DNA of 64,000 nt from Clostridium chauvoei (GTDB taxonomy: Bacteria > Bacillota > Clostridia > Clostridiales > Clostridiaceae): NCBI RefSeq assembly GCF_002327185.1, contig NZ_CP018624.1, positions 1,550,001-1,614,000 on the forward strand, given 5' to 3'. Under the pieces are notes generated by a model, which searched no databases, was not told the DNA's origin, and saw only the letters and a program-made list of their open reading frames with translations. Below are positions 26,308-34,991 of the stretch, in pieces. Both the position numbers and the translations under genes were made by a program. Position 1 is the first letter of the stretch, and the number at the start of each line of letters is the position of its first letter.

Positions 26308-28053
26308 TTAAAGATTTTTTATTATTTCAAATAATTCTATAGCTGCTGCTCTTGGTCCATTTTTTTCTTGACCTTTTACAGCTAAACATGTTTTTATTTG
26401 TCCAACCTTAATATTATCATTAAACATAGTATCAAAATATTCTTCTATTAAAATATTTGTTTCTGTTTGCTTTTGAGCTGGACCAAATGGATTCGCAAAG
26501 TAACTTTCAACTAAACCAGTTTCTGAAGTAGTTCCTTTAGCCATTCTTGCTCCTGATTTAAATACACTAATTGCATCCTTTGGAGTCTTAAAGTATTCTA
26601 TAGAAGTTTCTCCTTCTTCTACCTTAGTATAATTATTAGCATATAAGAATAAATCTACTTTATATCCCTTTACAATTTCCTTATATGGTGCCACTGGCAT
26701 AACTAATCTAGCATTTATCTTATCTGGATTCATAAATATACTTCTATCCATTTCTTTAAATGCATATCCTTGATCTAAATCATCTAATCTTACGAATGCA
26801 CCTATTTCAGTACCATATCCAAATACTTCTCCATTTATATTCTTAAATGTTCCCATATCATCAAATATAATAGTCATATTACTTATATAATCTTCACTTA
26901 ATGCTCTAAAGGCTTCTAAGCTTTCTGATTTACCAGCTCCACTATCTCCCATTATTACAACATTAGCTTGCTTACCGCTCTTTAATTCAATATTAACCAT
27001 TGCTCCATGTATTGGAAGACAACCTCTTTTTATCATAACTAAGTTGTGAAGAGTTAATGTCATCTTCTTCATATAACCAAAGTAATCTACTTCCTCTGAG
27101 TGGTTTACATATCCTATCATAACATCATTTTCTTTATCATCATAGAATACAGTTTTAACTTTATCATCTTCATCTGTAGCACCAAACACATAAACTAAAT
27201 CTGGCTTTCTACCTCTATATTCATCACTTCTTGCCATTTCAAATAAATTACATAAAGTAATTCCATGTTCCATAAAATCTCTGTGGAAATATATAAATGC
27301 TAATAATTCTCCTACTTTAGCTGGATAGCAGAACCAATGCTCTTTATTTAAATTTGCATATCTTAATGGGTTTTCATATACTTCTTTAAACATTCCACTT
27401 CTAGTATTCTTCTTAGGATAAGTTATAAATGGTGTTTCTAATAAAATGCTATCTATAAAATTAATATCTTCTAAAGCTTCATATCCCTTTGGTATTGGCC
27501 ATAAAACTCTATTAATCATTAAAGATGAATTTCCGCCAGCTGGTATTTGTCTAAATACTTTTGGCTTATATCCTAATACATTCTTTTCTATTTTTCTATA
27601 TAATTTTAATATTAAATTAGAAAATTCTGAGTTAGCTTCTGTAAAACTCATTGCTGCTAACCCTTGTTGAACTTTATCACTGTGAATTATAGTATATCTT
27701 TCTAATCTTCTCCAGAATAAATAAAAATCTTCAATAAATGCTATAAAGTTATCTTTATCCTCAAAAAGTTTTTTATATTTCTCATTTGCCTCAACTATTT
27801 CTTCGACACTCATTACCGTACAATACTTACATATTCTACTTATATCTTTTCTTATCTTTGTAATATCTCCTGTATCTAATCCATCCTTTAGATATTTCCA
27901 ACTTAAGGAAAGTCTACTTTTAGAAATTCGTAGATAACTCTCTACAACCCTTCTAAAACCTTCACTTTCTAATAATGTTTCGAAATTGTTACAATATTTC
28001 GCTGTAAAGTTTATTAATATTTTATCATTACTCATTGAAAATTCTTTACGCAT
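26308..28053 (-). CDS. HPr kinase/PEPCK-superfamily P-loop protein
   Basis: A 581-residue protein. The C-terminal part has the architecture of HPr kinase: LPIHGAMVNIE, Walker A GDSGAGKSES (HPrK consensus is GxSGxGKSE) and an acidic Walker-B-like IIFDDMG about 27 residues later. PEPCK belongs to the same superfamily, and clostridial relatives are sometimes named PEP carboxykinase-like, but the normal PEPCK P-loop (GLSGTGKTT) is not what is seen. The N-terminal 330 residues, helical first and then mixed, were not recognised. AGAGGGGG precedes the ATG. Monocistronic. Substrate (a protein serine, a small metabolite or oxaloacetate) is unknown. Confidence 0.75.
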   Translation of the reverse strand: MRKEFSMSNDKILINFTAKYCNNFETLLESEGFRRVVESYLRISKSRLSLSWKYLKDGLDTGDITKIRKDISRICKYCTVMSVEEIVEANEKYKKLFEDKDNFIAFIEDFYLFWRRLERYTIIHSDKVQQGLAAMSFTEANSEFSNLILKLYRKIEKNVLGYKPKVFRQIPAGGNSSLMINRVLWPIPKGYEALEDINFIDSILLETPFITYPKKNTRSGMFKEVYENPLRYANLNKEHWFCYPAKVGELLAFIYFHRDFMEHGITLCNLFEMARSDEYRGRKPDLVYVFGATDEDDKVKTVFYDDKENDVMIGYVNHSEEVDYFGYMKKMTLTLHNLVMIKRGCLPIHGAMVNIELKSGKQANVVIMGDSGAGKSESLEAFRALSEDYISNMTIIFDDMGTFKNINGEVFGYGTEIGAFVRLDDLDQGYAFKEMDRSIFMNPDKINARLVMPVAPYKEIVKGYKVDLFLYANNYTKVEEGETSIEYFKTPKDAISVFKSGARMAKGTTSETGLVESYFANPFGPAQKQTETNILIEEYFDTMFNDNIKVGQIKTCLAVKGQEKNGPRAAAIELFEIIKNL

Positions 28054-28408
28054 AATTTGCCCCCTCTATGAATTTTATGTTAATTAAATATTTCATTTTT
28101 TATTATTTTTGACCTTAACAATTCGATTATAACATATTTTATGCAATTTTTAAAAGAATGATTTTGCATTTTTCACAAATTATTATCAAATTCTATCTAA
28201 AACCCTTTTTGAAAACATATACATTAGAAGTTTATCAATCTCCTTTTATAAAATTATTAATTTTATCGAAATATTTCCTTATTTTTTTATTTTTATTTCT
28301 ACCCCCTACGAACATTTTTAATTTCAATAGTTCTTTTTAATAAATTTAATACTAAATTTCTACATAATAAAAACTTCTAAGAAAATATCCTAGAAGTTTT
28401 TATTATCT
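28054..28408. other. Intergenic region with promoter and terminator only
   Basis: Very AT-rich. On the minus strand TGTTATAAT (extended -10; ATTATA at 28127-28132) lies about 75 bases ahead of the HPrK-like gene. The plsC terminator is at 28370-28400. A 60-codon frame at 28158-28340 has no ribosome binding site and is not credible. Confidence 0.5.
28370..28400 (-). terminator. Terminator of plsC
   Basis: Stem AAAACTTCTA / TAGAAGTTTT with T run on the minus strand. Confidence 0.8.
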
Positions 28409-29125
28409 TTAACCTTGATTTAATTCTTTTACTATTATATCTCTAACCCTATCTGCTAATGCTTTTTCTTCATCCCTATTAAGATTATCTGTATATATTG
28501 GCTTTCCAAAAGTTATTGTTATATCTATAGCTTTAAATTTTCTATCTATTTCAAAAGCTCTATAAGCTCCATCTATTGATACTGGTATTATTGGTGCTTT
28601 TGCCTTAGTAGCTAACTTTAAGCTCCCCTTTTTAAACTCTTGAACTTTACCATCTTTACTTCTTGTTCCTTCTGGAAATATACACATGCTATATCCGTTT
28701 TTTAAATTTTCAGCTCCTTGTTGTATTACCTTTATAGCCTCTCTTGCATTTTCTCTATCTAATGGTACACAATGGTATTGTTGCATCCAATATCCTATAA
28801 CTGGAGTTTTAAGCATCTCTTTTTTAGCTATAAATCCCATAGCTCTTTCTGCCGAATCCATAAGTAATGGTATATCTAAGATACTTGTATGATTTCCTAT
28901 AAAGCAACAAGCTCTATCTGGTATATTTTCTTTTCCTTTAACTGTAACATTCATTTTTATTGCTCTATTTATAGTATAATCTGCCCAATCTCTCCCTACT
29001 TTTGCGCTATATTCATATCCTGCTTCTATTCCTTTAGTTTTTCTTATGTACCAAAGCTTAATAGCCTTTAGTCTTAAAACTATCATATATAATAAATAAT
29101 GTATTCCTTTAAAAATTCCTATCAT
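28409..29125 (-). CDS. plsC: 1-acyl-sn-glycerol-3-phosphate acyltransferase
   Basis: Adds the second acyl chain to lysophosphatidic acid in phospholipid synthesis, at the membrane (238 aa). Acyltransferase motif I is NHTSILD, motif II region PLDRENAREA, motif III FPEGTRSKDG and motif IV APIIPVSIDGA. An N-terminal hydrophobic segment anchors it. The frame is open to 29197, but GGAGGG lies 4 bases before the ATG at 29125, so I take that start. Monocistronic. Confidence 0.92.
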   Translation of the reverse strand: MIGIFKGIHYLLYMIVLRLKAIKLWYIRKTKGIEAGYEYSAKVGRDWADYTINRAIKMNVTVKGKENIPDRACCFIGNHTSILDIPLLMDSAERAMGFIAKKEMLKTPVIGYWMQQYHCVPLDRENAREAIKVIQQGAENLKNGYSMCIFPEGTRSKDGKVQEFKKGSLKLATKAKAPIIPVSIDGAYRAFEIDRKFKAIDITITFGKPIYTDNLNRDEEKALADRVRDIIVKELNQG

Positions 29126-29271
29126 TTTTCCCTCCATAAATCGTATTGTTTTACCTAATGTTATTATACTAATAACGAAAATATTCTTCAACGACAACTT
29201 TCTCTTTCCATATACATAATATAATGTTAAACTTATTTAAGTCTTAAAATTTAATAATGGAGGTATTTTAA

Positions 29272-30132
29272 TTGAAAAAGAAATTATCAATTTTATTACT
29301 TTTTGTACTATCATTTTGTTTTATTTTTGTTGGATGTGATATTGATGTAGCAAAAGGTACTATTCCAGATAATAAAACTATGAAGGTACATTATATAGAT
29401 GTTGGGCAAGGAGATTCAATTTTAATACAGGTTAATGATAAAAATATGCTAATTGACTGTGGTCCAAGAGATGGTAAAGATAAGTTTTTTTCTTATCTAG
29501 AGTCACAAAAAATAACTAAACTTGATTATGTGGTGGCAACCCATCCCCATGAAGATCACATAGGAAATATGGCTGATGTTATAAAAAAATACGATGTAAA
29601 TAAATTTTATGCTCCTAAAGTTGAACATACTACTAAAACTTTTGAAAAAATGGTTGAAGCTTTAGTTAAGAAAAATTTAAAGATAACTACTATAAAGGCT
29701 GGTACTGATTCCATAGATCTTGGAGAAAACACAAAAGTTTCTGTTGTAGCTCCTAATAAGGATACTTATGACGATTTAAATAATTATTCTCCTATTATAA
29801 AGATAGAATATGGAAATAACTCTTTCCTATTTACCGGAGATGCAGAAAGTAAATCTGAAAAAGAGGTTCTTAAAAAAGGATATAATGTAAAAGCTGATGT
29901 ACTTAAACTTGGACATCACGGATCATCTACATCAACTTCTAAAGAATTCTTCGAAGCTGTCAATCCTTCAATCGGAGTGATTTCACTTGCTAGTGATAAT
30001 AAATATGGTCATCCTCATAAGGAAACCCTTAATTTATTAAAAGATAAGAAAATTAAAGTGTATAGAACAGATGTTGATGGTACTACAGTCCTTTCATCTG
30101 ATGGTAATAAAATTTCTAATATTAGTAAATAA
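29272..30132 (+). CDS. Secreted ComEC-like metallo-beta-lactamase-fold lipoprotein
   Basis: A 286-residue exported lipoprotein: hydrophobic signal then lipobox FVGC. The mature part is a metallo-beta-lactamase fold like the C-terminal domain of the competence protein ComEC: HYIDVGQGDSILIQ, the metal motif THPHEDHIGN, LFTGDAESKSE, LKLGHHGSSTS and HPHKETLNLL. ComEC-type domains are implicated in degrading the non-transported DNA strand; here the stand-alone form would act outside the membrane, and its substrate is unknown. Starts at TTG, 8 bases after GGAGG. Monocistronic. Confidence 0.88.
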   Translation: MKKKLSILLLFVLSFCFIFVGCDIDVAKGTIPDNKTMKVHYIDVGQGDSILIQVNDKNMLIDCGPRDGKDKFFSYLESQKITKLDYVVATHPHEDHIGNMADVIKKYDVNKFYAPKVEHTTKTFEKMVEALVKKNLKITTIKAGTDSIDLGENTKVSVVAPNKDTYDDLNNYSPIIKIEYGNNSFLFTGDAESKSEKEVLKKGYNVKADVLKLGHHGSSTSTSKEFFEAVNPSIGVISLASDNKYGHPHKETLNLLKDKKIKVYRTDVDGTTVLSSDGNKISNISK

Positions 30133-30193
30133 AAGCTAGATAATATCTAACTTTTAGCCTTAAAAATTTTTATACTTTCCTGTACATCAAAAA

Positions 30194-30233
30194 ACAGTAG
30201 ATAGATTTGTTTTTACACAAAACTATCTACTGT
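30194..30233 (-). terminator. Terminator of YprB-like nuclease gene
   Basis: Perfect 11-bp stem ACAGTAGATAG / CTATCTACTGT followed by TTTTTT on the minus strand. A second hairpin on the plus side at 30133-30158 (AAAAGCTAGAT / ATCTAACTTTT) may end the lipoprotein transcript. Confidence 0.85.
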
Positions 30234-30269
30234 CTCACTACCCCTTTTAAAACAATCAATTTTTACTCT

Positions 30270-31076
30270 TTAACATTCTACTTTTTTAATAACTTCTTTA
30301 TTTGTTTCTTCTTTAATTTCTATTTCTTCTTTGACTTCATCACTATCTTTTACTTGTAATACTTCTTCATTCCCTACATCATCACTATTATCTTCTTCTT
30401 TAACTTCATCTTCATCACTAATTTCTTTAGTCTCAACTATGAATTTATTCCATAGTGTAAAAATATTATAAAGATTAGTAACATCTTGCTCATTATATAA
30501 AAGTATATTTTCAACCTTTTCTCTAGGTATTCTTAAAATATATTCTTTATCTTTTAAAACCTTATGAAATGTTTTAGCTAAATTAGAACCACTTATAACT
30601 TCGCCTTCTCTAGAAATCTCAAAGACCTTTTCTAAATTTTTCAATCCTATAGAATGTCCATAGACTCTTTCGTATTCTCTTTGTATATCTATATCTTGAA
30701 ATTCTTTTGAAAAATCATAATGGATATTATATTTTTTAAACAAATAATTTATCACAGTAAAATCATTATTTCCTGAAAAGGTAACTATAGAATTTTTCCC
30801 CTTTTTCTTCATACTCATAAAGTACCTTTTAGCTAAAACTAATATATCTACAACCTCATTTTTATTTTCAATCATATATTGAGTAACATGTAGTTTTTTA
30901 TCTTTCTTATTAAATATACACGCACCAAAAACACCAATACACTTAGGTTTTTTATAAACATAATGCTCTAAATCAAAAAATATCAGTTCATCTTGGTCTT
31001 TACATATATTATCAGTTCTTAAAATAAACTCTTTGGATATTTCACTAACCTCTACTATATTTTCACGAATTATCAC
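30270..31076 (-). CDS. YprB-like DEDDy 3'-5' exonuclease-fold protein
   Basis: RNase H-like nuclease fold of the YprB type (268 aa). DEDD motifs: Asp35/Glu37 in FFDLEHY, Asp in GNNDFTVI, and the last motif YNEQDVTNLY (YxxxD form). The middle segment YGHSIGLKNLEKVFEI matches the family. About 55 C-terminal residues form a low-complexity acidic tail (EDEVKEEDNSDD, KEEIEIKEE) not needed for the fold. Acts presumably on nucleic acid, substrate unknown. Divergent from feoA, with 294 bases between. Confidence 0.85.
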   Translation of the reverse strand: MIIRENIVEVSEISKEFILRTDNICKDQDELIFFDLEHYVYKKPKCIGVFGACIFNKKDKKLHVTQYMIENKNEVVDILVLAKRYFMSMKKKGKNSIVTFSGNNDFTVINYLFKKYNIHYDFSKEFQDIDIQREYERVYGHSIGLKNLEKVFEISREGEVISGSNLAKTFHKVLKDKEYILRIPREKVENILLYNEQDVTNLYNIFTLWNKFIVETKEISDEDEVKEEDNSDDVGNEEVLQVKDSDEVKEEIEIKEETNKEVIKKVEC

Positions 31077-31264
31077 AATACCACTCTTTCTTCCTCTTTA
31101 TTATCACCTTTTAATGATTACTTGTTCTTTATATTACTATATTAATTATAGCATCTTTTATTCTAATGTTAAAATCTTTATGTATATATACTTCTATACT
31201 ATACTATTAATCTCAATGAGTATATGTTAATATAATCGAAAATTATTATTTTTCCCAGCACTTG

Positions 31265-31279
31265 TGAAAATTATTCTCA
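31265..31279 (+). promoter_or_regulatory. Fur box 1 upstream of feoA
   Basis: TGAAAATTATTCTCA matches the 7-1-7 Fur consensus TGATAATNATTATCA at 12 of 14 fixed positions, upstream of the -35 element. Confidence 0.6.
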
Positions 31280-31295
31280 TTTCTCTTTAAAAGTA

Positions 31296-31324
31296 TTGAC
31301 TATTTTTTATGATTTTGCTATTAT
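31296..31324 (+). promoter_or_regulatory. Promoter of feoAB
   Basis: TTGACT (31296-31301) and TATTAT (31319-31324), 17-base spacer. Confidence 0.75.
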
Positions 31325-31339
31325 ATTAGTATGTATATA

Positions 31340-31354
31340 TGATAATGATTTTCA
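31340..31354 (+). promoter_or_regulatory. Fur box 2 in feoA leader
   Basis: TGATAATGATTTTCA matches the 7-1-7 Fur consensus with one mismatch, just after the predicted transcription start. Confidence 0.75.
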
Positions 31355-31370
31355 ATACGAGGTGTGAAAA

Positions 31371-31592
31371 ATGAGTATTTGCGATTTAAAATTAGGCGAA
31401 AAAGGGAAAATAGAATCTATTAAAGGCGACGATAAACTTGCTAAAAGATTATTTGCTTTAGGTTGTATTGAAGGTACTGAAATAGAATTAAAAAGAATTG
31501 CTCCATTAGGCGATCCTATCATTGTTAATTTAAGAGGATTTGACCTAGCTATTAGAAAAAAGGACGCTAAAAATATAATCTTAAGTTTATAG
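31371..31592 (+). CDS. feoA: FeoA, ferrous iron transport accessory protein
   Basis: SH3-like small cytoplasmic protein (73 aa) required with FeoB for Fe2+ uptake. LKLGEKGKIESIKGDDKLAKRLFALGCIEGTEIELKRIAPLGDPIIVNLRGFDLAIRK carries the family pattern. First gene of feoA-feoB-small Cys-rich protein; feoB begins 12 bases after its stop. The ATG follows AGGTG. Expression is expected to be iron-repressed through two Fur boxes flanking its promoter. Confidence 0.95.
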   Translation: MSICDLKLGEKGKIESIKGDDKLAKRLFALGCIEGTEIELKRIAPLGDPIIVNLRGFDLAIRKKDAKNIILSL

Positions 31593-31603
31593 GGGGATAC
31601 AAC

Positions 31604-33364
31604 ATGAAAATAGTGGCATTACTTGGTAATCCCAACGTAGGAAAGACTACATTATTCAATAGTTTAACTGGCGCCAATCAAAGAGTGGGAAACTGGGCAG
31701 GTGTTACTGTAGATAAAAAGGAAGGTTTTTTTGATGATATCAAAATAGTTGATTTACCTGGTATCTATGCAATGGACACTTACTCTAATGAAGAAAAAGT
31801 TTCTAAGAATTTTTTAGAAACAGATGAAGTTGATGTAATACTAAATATAGTTGATGCATCAAATATAGATAGAAATTTATATTTGACTACTCAATTGAAA
31901 CAATTTAATAAACCTATAATTTTAGCTGTTAATATGATTGATGTTGCTAAAAGAAAAGGTATTTATATTGATTATAATAAACTATCAGAGCTTCTAAATA
32001 TAACTGTTATTCCAATAATAGCTTCTAAAGAAGAAGGTATAGAGGATATTAAGACTGCATTAAAATCTGATAATTTTTTAATAAATGATGCTGATAATGA
32101 TTATCAGTTCAAAACTGAAAAAGAAGCGTATTCTTTTATCGAAGATATATTAAAAAAATCTAGTGTAACTAAGAGTAATAATGAAGAATCTTTTAAAGAT
32201 AAATTAGATAACTTCTTATTAAATCCTTGGCTTGCATATCCAATATTCATTATAATAATGGCATTAATGTTTCAAATTACCTTTGCGTGGGTTGGACAGC
32301 CTTTATCTGATATGTTAGATGGATTGCTTAATGATTCACTACTACCATATATATCAGATCTTTTATCTAATACGTCACCTTGGTTCCAATCATTAATAGT
32401 TGACGGTATTGTCGCAGGGGTTGGTGGAATATTAGTACTACTTCCAATAATACTAGCACTATTTACTTGTATTTCAATACTAGAAGATAGTGGTTATATG
32501 GCTAGAGTTGCATTTATAATGGATAAATTAATGAGAAGAATGGGACTTTCTGGAAAAGCTTTTATACCTATGATAGTTGGTTTTGGGTGTACCGTTCCTG
32601 CTATAATGTCTGCTAGAACTCTGGAAAGTGAAAAAGATAGAAAGCTTACAGCTTTATTAGTTCCTTTAATGAGTTGTAATGCTAGATTACCTGTTTATGC
32701 AATATTTGCATCAGTATTCTTTCCTGATTATAGGGTCTTAGTTGTAGCTGGACTTTATTTATTAGGTGTAATATTAGCATTTATTTTGGGAATACTATTT
32801 AAGAATACAATTTTCAAAAAAGATGAAGAACCTTTTATAATCGAATTACCAGAATATAAAAGACCATCTCTTAAAAACATATCAAAACAAGTTTATGAAA
32901 AGGCAAAAGGCTTCTTAATTAAAGCTGGAACTATTATATTTGCTATGAGTGTAGTAATTTGGTTCCTATCAAACTTTAATTTTACTGGTATGGTTGATGT
33001 TAATGATAGTATATTAGCTTCTATTGGAGGATTCATTGCTCCGATATTTAGACCATTAGGTTTTGGTGATTGGCAAAGTTCAGTTTCTCTTTTAACAGGT
33101 TTACTTGCTAAAGAAACTGTTGTTGCTTCTATGGAGGTAATTTTCGCTGGTGATTTAAGCGCCATGTTACCTTTATATTTCAATGCTGCTTCAGCTCTTT
33201 CTTTCTTAGTATTTGTGCTGTTATATACTCCTTGTATATCTGTACTTGGTGCTATGAAAAAAGAATATGGAATTAAATTCACTTTACTTTCAGTATCATA
33301 CCAATTAGTTCTTGCATGGGTAGTATCCTTCTTAATATTTAATATAGGACGAATTTTTATATAG
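31604..33364 (+). CDS. feoB: FeoB, ferrous iron permease
   Basis: Fe2+ transporter of the cytoplasmic membrane (586 aa). N-terminal G domain: G1 GNPNVGKTT at 8-16, switch region NWAGVTVDKKEG, G3 DLPG, G4 NMID; then a helical spacer and about eight transmembrane helices with the gate motifs GFGCTVPAIMSARTL and the second half KAGTIIFAMSVVIWFLSNF plus LLAKETVVASME. Shorter than the E. coli protein, but normal for clostridial short FeoB. AGGGGG precedes the ATG. Middle gene of the Fur-controlled operon. Confidence 0.96.
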   Translation: MKIVALLGNPNVGKTTLFNSLTGANQRVGNWAGVTVDKKEGFFDDIKIVDLPGIYAMDTYSNEEKVSKNFLETDEVDVILNIVDASNIDRNLYLTTQLKQFNKPIILAVNMIDVAKRKGIYIDYNKLSELLNITVIPIIASKEEGIEDIKTALKSDNFLINDADNDYQFKTEKEAYSFIEDILKKSSVTKSNNEESFKDKLDNFLLNPWLAYPIFIIIMALMFQITFAWVGQPLSDMLDGLLNDSLLPYISDLLSNTSPWFQSLIVDGIVAGVGGILVLLPIILALFTCISILEDSGYMARVAFIMDKLMRRMGLSGKAFIPMIVGFGCTVPAIMSARTLESEKDRKLTALLVPLMSCNARLPVYAIFASVFFPDYRVLVVAGLYLLGVILAFILGILFKNTIFKKDEEPFIIELPEYKRPSLKNISKQVYEKAKGFLIKAGTIIFAMSVVIWFLSNFNFTGMVDVNDSILASIGGFIAPIFRPLGFGDWQSSVSLLTGLLAKETVVASMEVIFAGDLSAMLPLYFNAASALSFLVFVLLYTPCISVLGAMKKEYGIKFTLLSVSYQLVLAWVVSFLIFNIGRIFI

Positions 33365-33390
33365 AATATTATTAATTTAAAGGAGAATTT

Positions 33391-33549
33391 ATGGAAATTA
33401 TTATAACAGTTGGAATCATCGCATTCTCAGCATTTGTAATTTATAAAAAATTAAAAAAATCTTCAAAAGGCGAATGTACTTGTGGTTCTTGTTCATCACA
33501 TTGCCCAATGTATAAAAATAAAGAAGAAATTAAAATTAATAAAAAATAA
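33391..33549 (+). CDS. FeoB-associated Cys-rich membrane protein
   Basis: A 52-residue protein directly after feoB: one transmembrane helix (MEIIITVGIIAFSAFVIY) and a cytoplasmic cysteine cluster ECTCGSCSSHC followed by a lysine-rich tail. AGGAG precedes the ATG. Such small proteins regularly follow feoB in Firmicutes and are thought to assist or gate iron transport; whether the four cysteines bind iron or an Fe-S cluster is not established. Confidence 0.88.
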   Translation: MEIIITVGIIAFSAFVIYKKLKKSSKGECTCGSCSSHCPMYKNKEEIKINKK

Positions 33550-33566
33550 AAGATATAAATTATTGT

Positions 33567-33626
33567 ATACACCCTTTATAGTAAACAGTTGAAATAATAA
33601 ACACTGTTACTATAAAGGGTGTATTT
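33567..33626 (+). terminator. Terminator of feo operon
   Basis: Very long stem: arms of 22-23 bases beginning ATACACCCTTTATAGTAA with one bulged A, then TTTTATT. Confidence 0.9.
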
Positions 33627-33661
33627 TATTATAAGAAGAAATCTAATATCTAGTAAAATTA

Positions 33662-33698
33662 AAAGGCATAGCACCTATATAATATAGACGCTATGCCT
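33662..33698 (-). terminator. Terminator of AI-2E family gene
   Basis: Perfect stem AAGGCATAGC / GCTATGCCTT with a 17-base loop, T-rich on the minus strand. Confidence 0.75.
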
Positions 33699-33752
33699 TA
33701 TTTATTTAATTTCCATTATCCCCTTATCTACTTGACAGGAGGTAGTTAACTT

Positions 33753-34871
33753 TTAAGCTTTATCAGCCATCTCTACCAATTCTTTATTTTTGTCCATTAA
33801 TCTTGTAATATAAATTTTAATTGTTGCTACTGTTGGTGATGCAAGAAGCATTCCTACAGGTCCAAAGAACCCTCCCCCAACTACAACTCCTAGTATTATA
33901 AAGAAAGGTCTAACTCCAACTTTACTTCCAATTAACTTAGGATCTAAATACCAACCATCAAATAATTGAAGTGATAATAATACTAAGAATGTTAAAATAC
34001 CTTTTGTAGGTGATACAAAAACATTAAATAAGAAACCTACGATTTCTCCAATAAAAGGTCCAAAGTAAGGAATCATGTTAGTTATTGCAACTATACAAGC
34101 TAAAAGCACTGCATATTCTGATTTAACTAAGTTTAGTAGTATAAAAGCAAGGCCACCTATAATTGATGAATCTATAGCTTTAATCCCTATATATGTACCT
34201 ATCATATGGTTATATATTCTTACAAACTCAATAATCTTTTCTGATTTTTCCTTTTTAAAGATTATAAATAAAATTCTTTTTGTTCCAGCTATAAGTCTTT
34301 CCTTATCTACAAGAACATAAACTGAAATCATTATTCCTAATACAAATTTCATTAAATTGCTTGATATTGAAAATGCATATGAAATTGATCCTTCTAATAA
34401 AGTTACTGCTACAGTTCCTACTTGTGAAATAAGTCTATTAACACTTTCCATTGTTCCTGTAGATACAATTAAATCTTTAATACTTTCATTGCTTAATAAG
34501 TTGTTTAATCCATTTTGCATTTCAGTAATATAACTTGGTATATCTTTTGTTAAGTCTATTGCACTTTCAACAATATTTGGAATACAATAAAATGAAATTA
34601 AAGCAATTACTCCTATTAAAATTGCGTATGTTGTTAAAATAGCTAATCCTTTTTTAAGCTTAAACTTTCTTTCTATACGCTTAACTAAAGGATTTAATAT
34701 GTATGCTATAACTAACCCATAAATAAATGGTACACATAATGATAATAACTTTCCTAATACACCAAAAAAGTATTGATAGTTATCTATAATCTTATATCCA
34801 ATAATACCCATAACAATTGCTATAACAATAGATACTATTAAATCTTTATGCTTTATATTTTTACCAAACAT
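33753..34871 (-). CDS. AI-2E/PerM family membrane transporter
   Basis: Polytopic membrane protein of PF01594 (372 aa) with about eight helices and the family segments LLSLCVPFIYGLVIAYILNPLVKRIE, IPYFGPFIGEI and the conserved GVRPFFIILGVVVGGGFFGPVGMLLASPTVA near the end. Members include the TqsA/AI-2 exporter, Na+/H+ antiporters and proteins of unknown cargo, so no substrate is assigned. The ATG at 34871 is chosen because GGAGGT precedes it; an in-frame ATG 4 codons upstream overlaps that site. Confidence 0.88.
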   Translation of the reverse strand: MFGKNIKHKDLIVSIVIAIVMGIIGYKIIDNYQYFFGVLGKLLSLCVPFIYGLVIAYILNPLVKRIERKFKLKKGLAILTTYAILIGVIALISFYCIPNIVESAIDLTKDIPSYITEMQNGLNNLLSNESIKDLIVSTGTMESVNRLISQVGTVAVTLLEGSISYAFSISSNLMKFVLGIMISVYVLVDKERLIAGTKRILFIIFKKEKSEKIIEFVRIYNHMIGTYIGIKAIDSSIIGGLAFILLNLVKSEYAVLLACIVAITNMIPYFGPFIGEIVGFLFNVFVSPTKGILTFLVLLSLQLFDGWYLDPKLIGSKVGVRPFFIILGVVVGGGFFGPVGMLLASPTVATIKIYITRLMDKNKELVEMADKA

Positions 34872-34964
34872 AAATACCTCCACCTCTCTATATCATTTTA
34901 TATTTGATTATATCATAAAGTATTCTTTAAGTCTTTGTTATAATTATTAATTTTTTCATAAATT

Positions 34965-34989
34965 AAAAGGGATGATTATCACCCCTTTT
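34965..34989 (-). terminator. Terminator of argS
   Basis: Stem AAAAGGG...CCCTTTT extended by GTGAT/ATCAT, AT-rich tail on the minus strand. Confidence 0.7.
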
Positions 34990-34991
34990 AA

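Noticed and set aside
28158..28340. 60-codon frame in the gap between the HPrK-like gene and plsC
   Set aside because: Low-complexity AT-rich translation without ribosome binding site.
31604..33364. FeoB as a truncated gene
   Set aside because: It is shorter than the E. coli protein, but G domain, both gate halves and the C-terminal helices are all present, as in other clostridial short FeoB.
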